Positions 1 through 8,153 of a DNA stretch of 27,639 nt are shown piece after piece. The stretch comes from Bacillota bacterium. GTDB taxonomy: Bacteria; Bacillota; Clostridia; Acetivibrionales; DSM-1351. The notes under the pieces are model-generated. The model was not told the DNA's origin. It was given only the letters and a program-made list of their open reading frames with translations, and ran no database searches. How positions within the stretch are numbered: position 1 is the first letter of the stretch; every line of letters begins with the position of its first letter. The stretch is from positions 1 through 27,639 of the forward strand of contig JAFABO010000078.1 of the NCBI GenBank assembly GCA_023426005.1, written 5' to 3'. Both the position numbers and the translations under genes were made by a program.

Positions 1-1
1 C

Positions 2-47
2 AAAAAACAACATTTAATTATCGTTTTTCAATAACTAAATGTTGTTT
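2..47 (-). terminator. Probable intrinsic terminator of the HD-protein transcript
   Basis: The arms AAACAACATTTA (5-16) and TAAATGTTGTTT (36-47) are perfectly complementary over 12 bp with a 19-nt loop. Read on the minus strand, the stem runs into a stretch of six T (complement of 2-7). It lies about 50 nt after the stop codon of the HD-domain gene, as expected for its terminator. The stem is AT-rich, so strength is uncertain. Confidence 0.65.
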
Positions 48-95
48 CTTAATAATCCTTCTTCAAAGTCCTATTCACAGGCTCAATCAGCAAAC

Positions 96-656
96 CTACT
101 CCACAACCTCACATTCCCTCATTGCCAGAATAGTCTCTTCAATCAGATAATCCAGCTCCCAGCCCAGCATTGCGGCTCCTCTCTCAATTACTTCACGGGA
201 ACAGCCCGCCGCAAAGCTGGCGGTTTTGTACTTTTTCTTTACCGATTTTACCTCCAGATCCGAAACACTCCTGGACGGCCTCATCAGTGCAACTGCTCCG
301 ATCAGCCCGGTCAGTTCATCAACGGCATACAGCACCTTCTCCATTTCATGCCGGGGTTCTATATCCACAGTAAGCGCATAGCCATGGCTGGCAGTCGCAT
401 GGATTATTTCGGGGTCGACGCCCCTCTCCCGCATGATCTCCTGCTGCTTTATGCAGTGCTGTTCAGGATAGAGCTCAAAGTCCAGATCATGGAGCAGGCC
501 TACTATTCCCCAGAAATCCTCCTCATTTTCATAGCCTAATTTCCTGGAAAAACTCCTCATTACACCTTCAACTATCAGGGCATGTTTCAGGTGAAATGCC
601 TCCTTGTTGTACTCTGTGAGCAAATCCCAAGCCTCGTTTCTTGTCAGTTGACTCAT
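96..656 (-). CDS. HD-domain metal-dependent phosphohydrolase family protein
   Basis: This 186-aa protein shows the HD superfamily pattern: a histidine in the KHALIVEG region near residue 25, the adjacent His-Asp in GLLHDLDFE near residues 55-58, a second histidine region (TASHGY), and a late Asp in AVDELTG. HD proteins are usually cytoplasmic metal-dependent phosphohydrolases, often acting on nucleotides, but the substrate cannot be read from this sequence. No signal peptide or membrane segment is visible. The ATG start is preceded by AAGAGGTGATC at good spacing. It lies 58 nt downstream of the PatB-like gene on the same strand and may share its transcript. Family assignment is firm; function is unknown. 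Confidence 0.85.
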   Translation of the reverse strand: MSQLTRNEAWDLLTEYNKEAFHLKHALIVEGVMRSFSRKLGYENEEDFWGIVGLLHDLDFELYPEQHCIKQQEIMRERGVDPEIIHATASHGYALTVDIEPRHEMEKVLYAVDELTGLIGAVALMRPSRSVSDLEVKSVKKKYKTASFAAGCSREVIERGAAMLGWELDYLIEETILAMRECEVVE

Positions 657-714
657 ATGTGATCACCTCTTAAAATTATATTAATAGTATGCATTAAAGC
701 AAGTATCCGGTATG

Positions 715-1896
715 TCATCTCCGCAGTCTCTTAACCGCCGGCTCCAATTGTTCAAAAGCCCTCACCAGTATCTGTCTGGGACAGGCGATATTTATCCTCT
801 GAAACCCGCTCCCCTCTTCACCGAACATTAAGCCGTTGTCCAGCCAGAGCCTGGCCTCGTTTGAAACAAGATCCTCCAGAGCATTATCCGGCAGGCCCAG
901 CCCATTGAAATCCAGCCATATAAGGTAGGTACCCTGGGGCTCTACAAGTTTTATCTCCGGAAGCCTCTCCGTTAGAAAGCTTCTTACAAAGGAAAGATTG
1001 CCGGCAAGGTAGGTTTTAAGCTGTGAAAGCCACTCTGCTCCACATTCATAAGCTGCATGGCATGCAGCCAGTCCCATTGTGTTCAGCTGGCTGTAACCGC
1101 TTTTCACTATCTCCTGCTCAAACCGGAATTTCATATTAACATTTTGAATAAATATGTTTGAAACCTGAAGCCCCGCCAGATTAAAAGTTTTACTGGGCGC
1201 GGTACAGGTTATTGTGATGTCTGCAAACGCAGGCTTCAAAGCGGCAAATATCAAATGTTTATATCCGTTATAAATGAAGTCTGCATGAATTTCATCAGAC
1301 ACTACGGTTACACCATGTTTTAAACATATATCCCCCAGCCTTATTAATTCCTCCCCGGTCCATACCCTGCCCACAGGATTGTGGGGATTACACAAAATGA
1401 ATACCTTCACATTCCCGGAAACTATTTTTTCCTCGAAGTCTTCAAAATCTATTTTATAAACACCCTCATCATAAACAAGGGGATTATTTACAAGTACCCT
1501 TTTATTGGCTAATATGGCTTCCGAAAAGGGATAATAAACTGGCTGCTGGATTATAACACCGTCCCCCTTTTTAGTAAAAGCTCTGATGGCCATTGCAATG
1601 GCAAAAACAATTCCGGGAGTCTTGACCAGCCATTGGGGACGGATATTCCAGCCAAAGTTATCCGAATACCACTTATATAATGTAGAAAAGTATTCTTCCC
1701 TCACTTCAGAATACCCAAAGATACCGTGCCGGCTGACTTTAACCAGCGCATCGGTCACCTGCGGAAGTGTTTTGAAATCCATATCTGCCACCCAGAGAGG
1801 AATTGCATCTTCAGGCTTTCCCCTCTGCCTTGCAAAATCATATTTTATTGAATTTGTATTCCTTCTGTCGATTATTTCATCAAAATCATATGTCAT
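715..1896 (-). CDS. patB: PatB/MalY-type PLP-dependent C-S lyase (cystathionine beta-lyase-like aminotransferase fold)
   Basis: A fold-type I PLP enzyme of about 393 aa. The N-terminal region with IPLWVADMDF, the CNPHNPVGR motif, SDEIHAD (cofactor Asp) and the Schiff-base lysine in APSKTFNLAG (about residue 236) are typical of the MalY/PatB subgroup. Members cleave cystathionine or cysteine C-S bonds to give homocysteine or sulfide, pyruvate and ammonia; some are plain aminotransferases. I place the start at the ATG at 1896 rather than the one six bases upstream (1902): the AAGGAGA ribosome binding site is only about 1 nt from the upstream ATG but about 7 nt from this one. Divergence from cysK fits a sulfur amino-acid role. 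A malY-type regulatory function is possible but not indicated. Confidence 0.88.
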   Translation of the reverse strand: MTYDFDEIIDRRNTNSIKYDFARQRGKPEDAIPLWVADMDFKTLPQVTDALVKVSRHGIFGYSEVREEYFSTLYKWYSDNFGWNIRPQWLVKTPGIVFAIAMAIRAFTKKGDGVIIQQPVYYPFSEAILANKRVLVNNPLVYDEGVYKIDFEDFEEKIVSGNVKVFILCNPHNPVGRVWTGEELIRLGDICLKHGVTVVSDEIHADFIYNGYKHLIFAALKPAFADITITCTAPSKTFNLAGLQVSNIFIQNVNMKFRFEQEIVKSGYSQLNTMGLAACHAAYECGAEWLSQLKTYLAGNLSFVRSFLTERLPEIKLVEPQGTYLIWLDFNGLGLPDNALEDLVSNEARLWLDNGLMFGEEGSGFQRINIACPRQILVRAFEQLEPAVKRLRR

Positions 1897-1992
1897 ATGC
1901 ATTCTCCTTGTAATAGCAGCAAACGCCTATTTCTAATTATGGACCCGCAAAAGAGTATCCAACCGCCAATTAAAATTTTTTTATTATTCATT

Positions 1993-2021
1993 ATATTACT
2001 CTGTTAAAAAAGTAAAGTCAA
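1993..2021 (-). promoter_or_regulatory. Candidate sigma-A promoter for patB-like gene
   Basis: On the minus strand TTGACT (2016-2021) is followed after 17 nt by TAATAT (1993-1998). This would give a leader of about 90 nt before the start codon. It lies back to back with the cysK promoter, so the 300-nt interval 1897-2196 is a divergent promoter region. I saw no recognisable T-box or SAM riboswitch in it. Confidence 0.5.
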
Positions 2022-2067
2022 TATCATACTAAACATATATTAATGATATATTTTTTTATATTTATTG

Positions 2068-2096
2068 TTGACATTTTATATGAGTTGTTTTATAAT
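2068..2096 (+). promoter_or_regulatory. Consensus sigma-A promoter of cysK
   Basis: TTGACA (2068-2073), a spacer of exactly 17 nt, and TATAAT (2091-2096) form a full-consensus housekeeping promoter on the plus strand. The start point would be near 2103, leaving an AT-rich leader of about 94 nt before cysK. No CymR operator could be identified with confidence in the leader. Confidence 0.85.
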
Positions 2097-2196
2097 CAAA
2101 TCATAGTAATTATATATGAAATATAGGAAATATTTTAAGCTGTATAAAAAATGAAATATAAATAAAAAATAATTAATTATAAAGGAGAGTATTGAT

Positions 2197-3129
2197 ATGT
2201 CCAAGATTTATAAAAGCCTCACTGATTTAATAGGTAAAACACCTTTATTGGAACTTTCAAATTATGAAAACAAGCATGACCTCAAGGCCAAAATAGTAGC
2301 CAAGCTGGAATATTTCAATCCCGCTGGAAGTGTTAAGGACAGAATAGCAAAGGCTATGATAGATGATGCTGAGGCAAAGGGAGTATTAAAACCCGGAGCG
2401 GTAATTATTGAACCCACCAGCGGTAACACAGGGATCGGCCTTGCATCCGTTGCGGCTGCAAGAGGCTATAAAATAATCCTTACAATGCCTGAAACAATGA
2501 GTATCGAACGTCGAAATCTTTTAAAGGCTTACGGTGCCGAACTGGTACTCACCGAAGGTGCAAAAGGAATGAAAGGTGCCATAGCAAAGGCTGAAGAACT
2601 TGCAAAGGAAACACCTGGCAGCTTTATCCCTGGACAGTTTGTCAACCCTGCAAACCCAGCTGTTCATAGAACTACCACCGGTCCTGAAATATGGGAAGAT
2701 ACCGACGGAAAAGTTGATATTTTCGTGTCAGGTATTGGAACCGGCGGAACTATCAGCGGTGCAGGAGAATACTTAAAATCAAAGAACCCTGATGTAAAGG
2801 TTATAGCTGTGGAACCCGCAAGCTCTCCGGTACTTTCAAAAGGAACTCCGGGTCCGCACAAAATTCAGGGAATCGGAGCAGGATTTGTTCCGGACACTCT
2901 CAATACTAAAATTTATGATGAAATTGTAGCTGTTGAAAATGATGACGCATTTGCTTCAGGCAGAGAGATATCAAAAGTTGAAGGCTTACTCGTAGGTATT
3001 TCATCAGGTGCCGCTCTCTGGGCAGCCGCACAGTTGGCTAAACGTCCCGAAAACGCAGGTAAGACCATTGTTGTCTTGCTTCCTGACACCGGTGAGAGAT
3101 ACCTCTCCACTCCATTATTCTCAGAATAA
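2197..3129 (+). CDS. cysK: Cysteine synthase A (O-acetylserine sulfhydrylase)
   Basis: This 310-aa protein has the standard length for CysK. It contains the PLP lysine in NPAGSVKDR (K47), the substrate/phosphate loop PTSGNTGIGLA (73-83), the GIGTGGTISG cofactor-phosphate loop, and GISSGAALWAA near the C-terminus. It condenses O-acetyl-L-serine with sulfide to L-cysteine in the cytoplasm. AAAGGAGAG precedes the ATG. It is monocistronic by appearance, with a consensus promoter upstream and a strong terminator immediately downstream. It is divergent from a C-S lyase that can release sulfide or homocysteine, consistent with a small sulfur amino-acid locus. CysM or cystathionine beta-synthase are less likely given the motif set and length. 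Confidence 0.95.
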   Translation: MSKIYKSLTDLIGKTPLLELSNYENKHDLKAKIVAKLEYFNPAGSVKDRIAKAMIDDAEAKGVLKPGAVIIEPTSGNTGIGLASVAAARGYKIILTMPETMSIERRNLLKAYGAELVLTEGAKGMKGAIAKAEELAKETPGSFIPGQFVNPANPAVHRTTTGPEIWEDTDGKVDIFVSGIGTGGTISGAGEYLKSKNPDVKVIAVEPASSPVLSKGTPGPHKIQGIGAGFVPDTLNTKIYDEIVAVENDDAFASGREISKVEGLLVGISSGAALWAAAQLAKRPENAGKTIVVLLPDTGERYLSTPLFSE

Positions 3130-3147
3130 AACTTTATTGTAAAATTG

Positions 3148-3193
3148 AACAGGCAGGAGCAAGGCTTGATTGACTTGCTCCTGCCTGTTTTTT
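3148..3193 (+). terminator. Strong intrinsic terminator after cysK
   Basis: The arms AACAGGCAGGAGCAAG (3148-3163) and its exact complement (3174-3189) form a 16-bp stem with a 10-nt loop, followed by six T (3188-3193). It begins 18 nt after the cysK stop codon. Confidence 0.95.
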
Positions 3194-3342
3194 ATGAAAA
3201 AGCTGAGCACTGCAAAATTTCTTATGCTAAAATATATATTAACAGTCTGCAACATCTAAAACCGTGTTGTCCGGCGGGGAAAACTTTCCCGGAACCAGGC
3301 GGGTGTCACAGACTCCAGCAGTTTTAAAAAGGAGTGCTGACT

Positions 3343-4134
3343 TTGAATATATTAATAACAGCCGGTGGTACAAGTGAAAAAATTGATAACGTCAGGACCA
3401 TAACCAACAGCTCTACCGGAAAACTGGGCTCGGCAATAGCCCGGGCTTTTGCTGAAACTTATACTCAGCCCACCGATAAGATATATTATATCTGCGGACA
3501 AAATGCGGTTATACCGGAAGCAGACCGTATCAGTATAATCAGGATCGGAAGCGTAAATGACGTTGTGGAAAAATTGACCGGGATACTGACAACAGAAAGA
3601 ATTGATGCAGTGATCCATTCCATGGCAGTCAGTGACTATACCGTTGACACTCTGACTACCAAAAACAGCATTGCCTCTGCCATAGCCGATTTTATAAGCC
3701 AAAATGGACCGGCAGCAGCCCCGGAGCCGGAAGCGCTCACTGCACAGCTGGTTGAAAAAGCTTTCTCCCGGACAGACACATTGAATTCTGAAAATAAGAT
3801 CAGTTCCGACATAGAGGACATGGTTATTGTAATGAAAAAAACTCCAAAGGTTATCGGCCTGATAAAAAAACTTCAGCCTGCAGCTCTTCTGATTGGCTTC
3901 AAGCTGTTAAGCAATGTGCCTCTGGAAACCTTAATTGATACAGGGTATAATCTCTTATTAAAGAATAACTGCGATTTGGTGCTGGCAAACGATTTGTCCG
4001 GAATAAACGAATATGGGCACAGGGGCTTCCTGATTTCCCCCGATAAAACCTATGAAACCTTTGAAACCAAGGACCAGATCGCCAAAGGCATAGTAAAGCG
4101 CGTATGTGCAATACTGGATAATCAGGTTCCATGA
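3343..4134 (+). CDS. coaB: Phosphopantothenate--cysteine ligase, stand-alone CoaB
   Basis: About 263 aa, resembling the ligase half of bifunctional CoaBC/Dfp. Visible landmarks are ITAGGTSEKIDNVR and NSSTG at the N-terminus, MAVSDY, the KISSD...MKKTPKVI segment, LIGFKLLS and LANDLSG. It joins 4'-phosphopantothenate to cysteine in CoA synthesis. The start is best placed at the TTG at 3343: AAGGAG (3329-3334) is 8 nt upstream, whereas an in-frame GTG at 3334 overlaps the Shine-Dalgarno itself, and family members begin directly with the (N)ILITAGGT strand. The decarboxylase partner coaC follows after 88 nt. The stand-alone form is known from streptococci, enterococci and some clostridia, while most bacteria have the fused protein. 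Confidence 0.9.
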   Translation: MNILITAGGTSEKIDNVRTITNSSTGKLGSAIARAFAETYTQPTDKIYYICGQNAVIPEADRISIIRIGSVNDVVEKLTGILTTERIDAVIHSMAVSDYTVDTLTTKNSIASAIADFISQNGPAAAPEPEALTAQLVEKAFSRTDTLNSENKISSDIEDMVIVMKKTPKVIGLIKKLQPAALLIGFKLLSNVPLETLIDTGYNLLLKNNCDLVLANDLSGINEYGHRGFLISPDKTYETFETKDQIAKGIVKRVCAILDNQVP

Positions 4135-4222
4135 ATTTAACCCTTTTGCCGGTTAATTAATTTTGCTTTACCTATGTAATTATTAAAGTCAAATATAAAA
4201 TGATGTAAAGGAAACAGTTTTT

Positions 4223-4765
4223 ATGAAAAATATTATATTAGGAGTTACGGGCAGTGTTGCCGCCTATAAGGCAGCCGACATTGCAAATAACCTTACAAAA
4301 AAGGGCTACAATGTGGAGGTTATAATGACCGGAAGTGCCCGGGAATTTATAACTCCCCTCACCTTCCAGTCCCTGACTAAAAACAAGGTATATTATGATA
4401 TGTTTGAGGAAATCACTCCAAAGGATATCAAACATATATCCCTGGCCAAAAAAGCCGATTTGTGCCTGATAGCGCCCGCATCGGCAAATATCCTCGGAAA
4501 GCTTGCAAACGGCATAGCCGACGATATGCTCTCAACAGTGGTCATGGCCATGAATAATGTTCCGGTATATCTCTGTCCTGCGATGAATACCAATATGTAC
4601 ATCAACCCCATAGTTCAGCGGAATATTAAAACCCTCACCGAATTCGGATATCATTTCATAGAACCCAGGGAGTCGGTACTGGCCTGCGGAGATTTGGGCA
4701 AAGGTGCCTTAGCCGATGTCGACAAAATTGTCAATACCGTTGAAGCCCACCAATGGAGGGCGTAG
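4223..4765 (+). CDS. coaC: Phosphopantothenoylcysteine decarboxylase, stand-alone CoaC
   Basis: This 180-aa flavoprotein matches the N-terminal half of Dfp: GVTGSVAAYKAAD at the start, the HISLAKKADLCLIAPASANILGK region with the family's catalytic histidine, the conserved PAMNTNM motif, and ACGDLGKGAL with the catalytic cysteine near the C-terminus. It decarboxylates phosphopantothenoylcysteine to 4'-phosphopantetheine using FMN. AAAGGA lies about 10 nt before the ATG. It sits 88 nt after coaB in the same orientation, so the two probably form one unit. Gene order (ligase first) is reversed relative to the fused protein, where the decarboxylase domain is N-terminal. Confidence 0.93.
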   Translation: MKNIILGVTGSVAAYKAADIANNLTKKGYNVEVIMTGSAREFITPLTFQSLTKNKVYYDMFEEITPKDIKHISLAKKADLCLIAPASANILGKLANGIADDMLSTVVMAMNNVPVYLCPAMNTNMYINPIVQRNIKTLTEFGYHFIEPRESVLACGDLGKGALADVDKIVNTVEAHQWRA

Positions 4766-4957
4766 CTGTGTCACGGCAAACGCCATGCTGTCCGAAGCAC
4801 AGGCCACAAAGCTTGCGGCACCGGGTCAAAATGGGATTGCATATACTGTGAGCTCCCTCATTCCATATTGACGGAGATACCATGTTTACCCTGTGCCCGT
4901 TTTTTCGTTATAATATTAACAATCTTGTTACAAAGTATGGTTCAGCCACTCTTCCGG

Positions 4958-4966
4958 TGGTATAAT
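4958..4966 (+). promoter_or_regulatory. Candidate extended -10 promoter for hydE
   Basis: TGGTATAAT is a TGn-TATAAT extended -10 element, about 85 nt upstream of the hydE ATG. No good -35 hexamer lies at 17 nt, as is common for extended -10 promoters. The 286-nt gap 4766-5051 between coaC and hydE otherwise holds no convincing ORF or clear terminator. Confidence 0.5.
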
Positions 4967-5051
4967 GTAATTATTAAGCGTGCCGGGTCATGCCGGCCAG
5001 AACTGGTTTCCTGCTGCTGTTTGAATATTCCTGAGAGGTTACGATAATTAC

Positions 5052-6089
5052 ATGAAACATTTAATTGATAAACTGTATGAAACACGTCAATTGTCACGGG
5101 AGGAATATATACAAATCCTCAATGGCATTAATGCCGCAACAAGTGAATATCTTTTCGAAAAGGCCAGGGAGGTATCCCGCAATAATTTTGAAAACGCAAT
5201 TTATACAAGGGGTTTAATCGAATTTACAAATTACTGTAAAAACAATTGCTATTATTGCGGAATACGTGCGGGCAATACCCACGCCGACCGGTACAGGCTC
5301 ACCCGGGAGGATATACTGTCCTGCTGCGGTACGGGGCATGAGCTCGGTTTCCGCACCTTTGTGCTCCAGGGAGGCGAGGACAGCCACTATTCCGATGAGG
5401 ATATAGTCAATATAATCACTGCCATTAAACAGAACTATCCCGACTGTGCCCTAACCCTGTCAATCGGAGAAAAAAGCTACGATTCCTACAAGAAGTATTA
5501 TGAGGCAGGAGCCGACCGCTACCTTCTCCGCCATGAGACAGCAAATGAGGAGCATTACAAAAAGCTTCACCCGCAGAACTTATCCTTGGTCAACAGAAAA
5601 AAGTGTCTGTACAATCTGAAAGAAATAGGCTTTCAGGTTGGAACGGGTTTTATGGTCGGTTCACCTTATCAGACCACCGAAAACCTTGCAGAGGAGCTGC
5701 TGTTTCTTAAGGAATTCAACCCCCATATGGTGGGAATAGGCCCTTTTATCCCTCACAGTGAGACCAGATATGCAGAGAAGGCTGCCGGCAGCCTCGAATT
5801 AACGCTGGTTCTGATCGGCCTGATCCGCCTGCTGCTTCCAAAAGCACTTATTCCTGCTACCACAGCGTTAGGCACCATTAATTCCCTGGGCCGGGAAAAA
5901 GGTATCCTGGCCGGTGCCAATGTCGTCATGCCAAACCTGTCGCCGGTGGCCGTACGAAAAAAATACTCCCTGTACGACAACAAGATTTGCACCGGCGAAG
6001 AGGCTGCCGAATGCAGATTCTGCCTTTCCAACAGAATGAAGAATATAGGCTACGAGCTGGTGGTGGACAGAGGGGATTATACCGAATAA
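5052..6089 (+). CDS. hydE: [FeFe]-hydrogenase H-cluster radical SAM maturase HydE
   Basis: This 345-aa protein carries the radical-SAM motif CxxxCxxC (C62, C66, C69, in YCKNNCYYCG), binding the [4Fe-4S] cluster that cleaves S-adenosylmethionine. LQGGED, SIGE, RHETAN and GFMVGSPYQT match HydE. Near the C-terminus the Cys-x7-Cys-x2-Cys pattern (C313, C321, C324) corresponds to the second, non-essential cluster site of Thermotoga HydE. HydE acts with HydF and HydG to build the di-iron subcluster of [FeFe]-hydrogenase; neither partner is in this window. The start aligns with known N-termini, although the AGAGG box is about 13 nt away, longer than usual. Biotin synthase-like or PylB-like alternatives are less likely because of the C-terminal cysteines. 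Confidence 0.94.
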   Translation: MKHLIDKLYETRQLSREEYIQILNGINAATSEYLFEKAREVSRNNFENAIYTRGLIEFTNYCKNNCYYCGIRAGNTHADRYRLTREDILSCCGTGHELGFRTFVLQGGEDSHYSDEDIVNIITAIKQNYPDCALTLSIGEKSYDSYKKYYEAGADRYLLRHETANEEHYKKLHPQNLSLVNRKKCLYNLKEIGFQVGTGFMVGSPYQTTENLAEELLFLKEFNPHMVGIGPFIPHSETRYAEKAAGSLELTLVLIGLIRLLLPKALIPATTALGTINSLGREKGILAGANVVMPNLSPVAVRKKYSLYDNKICTGEEAAECRFCLSNRMKNIGYELVVDRGDYTE

Positions 6090-6101
6090 ATATCCAAGTA
6101 A

Positions 6102-6184
6102 ATAAATACGTAAATGTTAAAGGGAGTGTCGCAAAATGAAATTACTTTCATTTTACAACACTCCCTTCAACTATGCATATTTAT
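6102..6184. repeat. Long imperfect inverted repeat between convergent hydE and kdgK
   Basis: The inner arms 6120-6141 and 6146-6167 (core GGGAGTGT..AAAATGAAA) pair over 22 positions with two mismatches around a 4-nt loop. In a minus-strand transcript both mismatches become G-U wobbles. The flanks ATAAATACGTAAATGTT (6102-6118) and 6168-6184 also pair imperfectly, extending the structure to about 83 nt. A related third copy of the arm (minus strand of 6186-6204, GGGGCTGTTGCAAAACG) follows and ends in five T on the plus strand. It may serve as a bidirectional terminator or be a miniature mobile-element remnant. Confidence 0.75.
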
Positions 6185-6234
6185 ACGTTTTGCAACAGCC
6201 CCTTTTTGCTCCGCTATTCTGTCATATGCTGTGC

Positions 6235-7335
6235 TTATCTGACAACCCTTGCCCCCAGCCCCTTCATTACACCTTCAACCTCTTTCAGGCTGGCCATGGA
6301 GGTGTCGCCGGGAGTGGTCATGGCCAGAGCACCATGTGCTACACCATAGTTTACTGCCTTCTGTGCATCATCGGCAGTCATCAGGCCGTAAACCAAACCT
6401 GATGCAAAACTGTCTCCGCCGCCCACTCTGTCATATATTTCAAGTGCCGGAAACTCAATTGATCTGTAAATATTGCCCCCGGCCCAGCAAATGGCACTCC
6501 AGTCATTTACCGTTGCGGTCTTAACTCCTCTGAGGGTGTTGGCTACCACCTTCATATTGGGATATTCTACGACAACCCTGTCGATCATTTTCTTGTAGCC
6601 TTCAATATCCAGTTCCGTCAAGCTGGAATCATTTCCTTCCACCTCAAAACCCAGGCATTGGGTGAAATCCTCTTCATTTCCTATCATAACATCAATATAC
6701 TTTGCTATTTCCCTGTTGACTTCCTGCGCTTTTTTGTTCCCGCCTATGTAATTCCACAGGGAAGGCCTGTAATTGAGGTCGTAGGAAACAATGGTATTAT
6801 ACTTTTTAGCAGCCTTGACAGCTTCAATTACCACCTCGGGAGTGGTTTCCGACAATGCGGCGAAAATACCGCCGGTGTGGAACCATCTCGCCCCCAGATT
6901 TCCAAATACATATTCCCAGTCTATGTCCCCTGACTTCAACTGCGACGCAGCCGTATTGGCCCTGTCGGAAACCCCCAGGGCCGCTCTTATGCCGAAGCCT
7001 TTTTCTGTGAAGTTCAGACCGTTTCTGACAGCACGGCCTATTCCGTCAAAAGGCATCCACTTGACTAAAGAGGTATCCACCCCGCCCTGCAGTATCAAAT
7101 CCTCGATCAGTTTGCCGATATCATTATCTGCAAATGCCGTCACAACAGCACAATTCATTCCGAAGCACTTGCGGAGTCCTCTGGAAACATTGTATTCTCC
7201 CCCGCCCTCCCAGACTTTGAACTCTCTGGTGTTTTTAATTCTGCCGTCTCCGGGATCAAGTCTCAGCATTACTTCTCCCAGGGATATACAATCATATTTA
7301 TAACTTCCTTTTGGTTTTAAATTAAGAATTGACAT
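6235..7335 (-). CDS. kdgK: 2-keto-3-deoxygluconate kinase, PfkB family
   Basis: A 366-aa PfkB-family sugar kinase. The N-terminal SLGEVMLRLDP strand, the GGGEYNVSRGL segment replacing the usual GGxxxN signature, and the C-terminal RVGGGDSFASG motif with catalytic Asp308 are visible. PfkB kinases transfer phosphate from ATP to a sugar hydroxyl. The partner eda immediately upstream on the same transcript (25-nt gap) points to 2-keto-3-deoxygluconate as substrate, giving KDPG. AGGAGGT lies at ideal spacing from the ATG. Expression should follow the operator-bearing eda promoter. A 2-dehydro-3-deoxygalactonokinase or other PfkB specificity cannot be excluded from sequence alone. Confidence 0.88.
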   Translation of the reverse strand: MSILNLKPKGSYKYDCISLGEVMLRLDPGDGRIKNTREFKVWEGGGEYNVSRGLRKCFGMNCAVVTAFADNDIGKLIEDLILQGGVDTSLVKWMPFDGIGRAVRNGLNFTEKGFGIRAALGVSDRANTAASQLKSGDIDWEYVFGNLGARWFHTGGIFAALSETTPEVVIEAVKAAKKYNTIVSYDLNYRPSLWNYIGGNKKAQEVNREIAKYIDVMIGNEEDFTQCLGFEVEGNDSSLTELDIEGYKKMIDRVVVEYPNMKVVANTLRGVKTATVNDWSAICWAGGNIYRSIEFPALEIYDRVGGGDSFASGLVYGLMTADDAQKAVNYGVAHGALAMTTPGDTSMASLKEVEGVMKGLGARVVR

Positions 7336-7360
7336 AACAGACCTCCTAAGATTTTATCTA

Positions 7361-8008
7361 TTACTTTGAAGCTCTTGCCTGTTTTACTTTTTCAACAAAC
7401 TGCTTTCCTATGGTAACAATGGATTCATAATCACCCTTTTTAGCACCGGCAGTCAGATTTCCTCCAACTCCAACCGCAACACTGCCCGCTTTGATCCAAT
7501 CGCCCACGTTATCCAGATTTACACCGCCTGTAGGCATGAGCTTTATATATGGCAAAGGTCCCCTGAAAGCCTTTATGATTGCCGGTCCGAAGAGCTCTCC
7601 CGGAAATACCTTAATAATATCCGCACCTGCTTCCAGGCCCTCTACGGCTTCCTTCACCGTCATTGCCCCCGGCATGCAGGCAACCTGGTATCTATTGCAA
7701 ACTTTAACCACTTCGGTATTCAGACAGGGACTTACAATAAACTGTGCACCTGCCAGTATTGCTGCTCTTGCTGTTTCGGGATCAAGAATTGTTCCGGCAC
7801 CTATGAGGATTTTCGCGTCCTTGTTGGATTCGGCAAGTTTTTTAATAACCTCCAGGGCGCCATTTACAGTAAAAGTAATCTCGATGGCACATATTCCGGC
7901 CTCAACACAGGAATCGGCTATCCTCATGGCCTGATCGGCGCTTTCCGCCCTTACAACTGCTACTACCCCACAGTCACAGATCTTTTGCAAAACATCGTTT
8001 TTGTTCAT
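7361..8008 (-). CDS. eda: KDPG/KHG aldolase (2-dehydro-3-deoxy-6-phosphogluconate aldolase)
   Basis: A 215-aa class I aldolase. Glu43 in AIEITF and the Schiff-base lysine K133 in DIIKVFPGE match the catalytic pair of E. coli Eda (Glu45, Lys133); PTGGVNLDN near the C-terminus binds phosphate. It cleaves KDPG to pyruvate and glyceraldehyde 3-phosphate, and many members also cleave 4-hydroxy-2-oxoglutarate. AAGGAGA precedes the ATG. It is first gene of a two-gene unit with kdgK, completing the last two steps of hexuronate/pectin-derived sugar breakdown. The upstream steps (isomerase, reductase, dehydratase) are not in the window. Confidence 0.94.
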   Translation of the reverse strand: MNKNDVLQKICDCGVVAVVRAESADQAMRIADSCVEAGICAIEITFTVNGALEVIKKLAESNKDAKILIGAGTILDPETARAAILAGAQFIVSPCLNTEVVKVCNRYQVACMPGAMTVKEAVEGLEAGADIIKVFPGELFGPAIIKAFRGPLPYIKLMPTGGVNLDNVGDWIKAGSVAVGVGGNLTAGAKKGDYESIVTIGKQFVEKVKQARASK

Positions 8009-8083
8009 ATACCTGTCTCCTTCCCCAATGGGTGAATTTATTTATTCTATTGAAAGTTATTGATAAATCATCTCTTATATATT

Positions 8084-8112
8084 AATATACTAGTATACAA
8101 GTTAAGTGTCAA
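8084..8112 (-). promoter_or_regulatory. eda-kdgK promoter with palindromic operator in the spacer
   Basis: On the minus strand TTGACA (8107-8112), 17 nt, then TATATT (8084-8089). The spacer and -10 carry TTGTATACTAGTATA, whose core TATACTAGTATA (8086-8097) is a perfect 12-bp palindrome. A repressor bound here would block RNA polymerase directly. Operators of this TTGTATAC...-type are common for GntR-family FCD regulators, and such a gene lies just across the divergent gap. The regulator-operator pairing is inference. Confidence 0.82.
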
Positions 8113-8153
8113 TACAATAAAAATACTTAACAGACAGGTGATGGCGGGTACCA

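Noticed and set aside
1897..2196. Riboswitch or T-box upstream of cysK
   Set aside because: No T-box consensus, no SAM-riboswitch-like helices and no leader terminator were visible; the region is explained by two divergent promoters and AT-rich leaders.
3145..3327. Small 60-codon frame after cysK
   Set aside because: It begins inside the cysK terminator stem, has no Shine-Dalgarno and shows no recognisable protein features.
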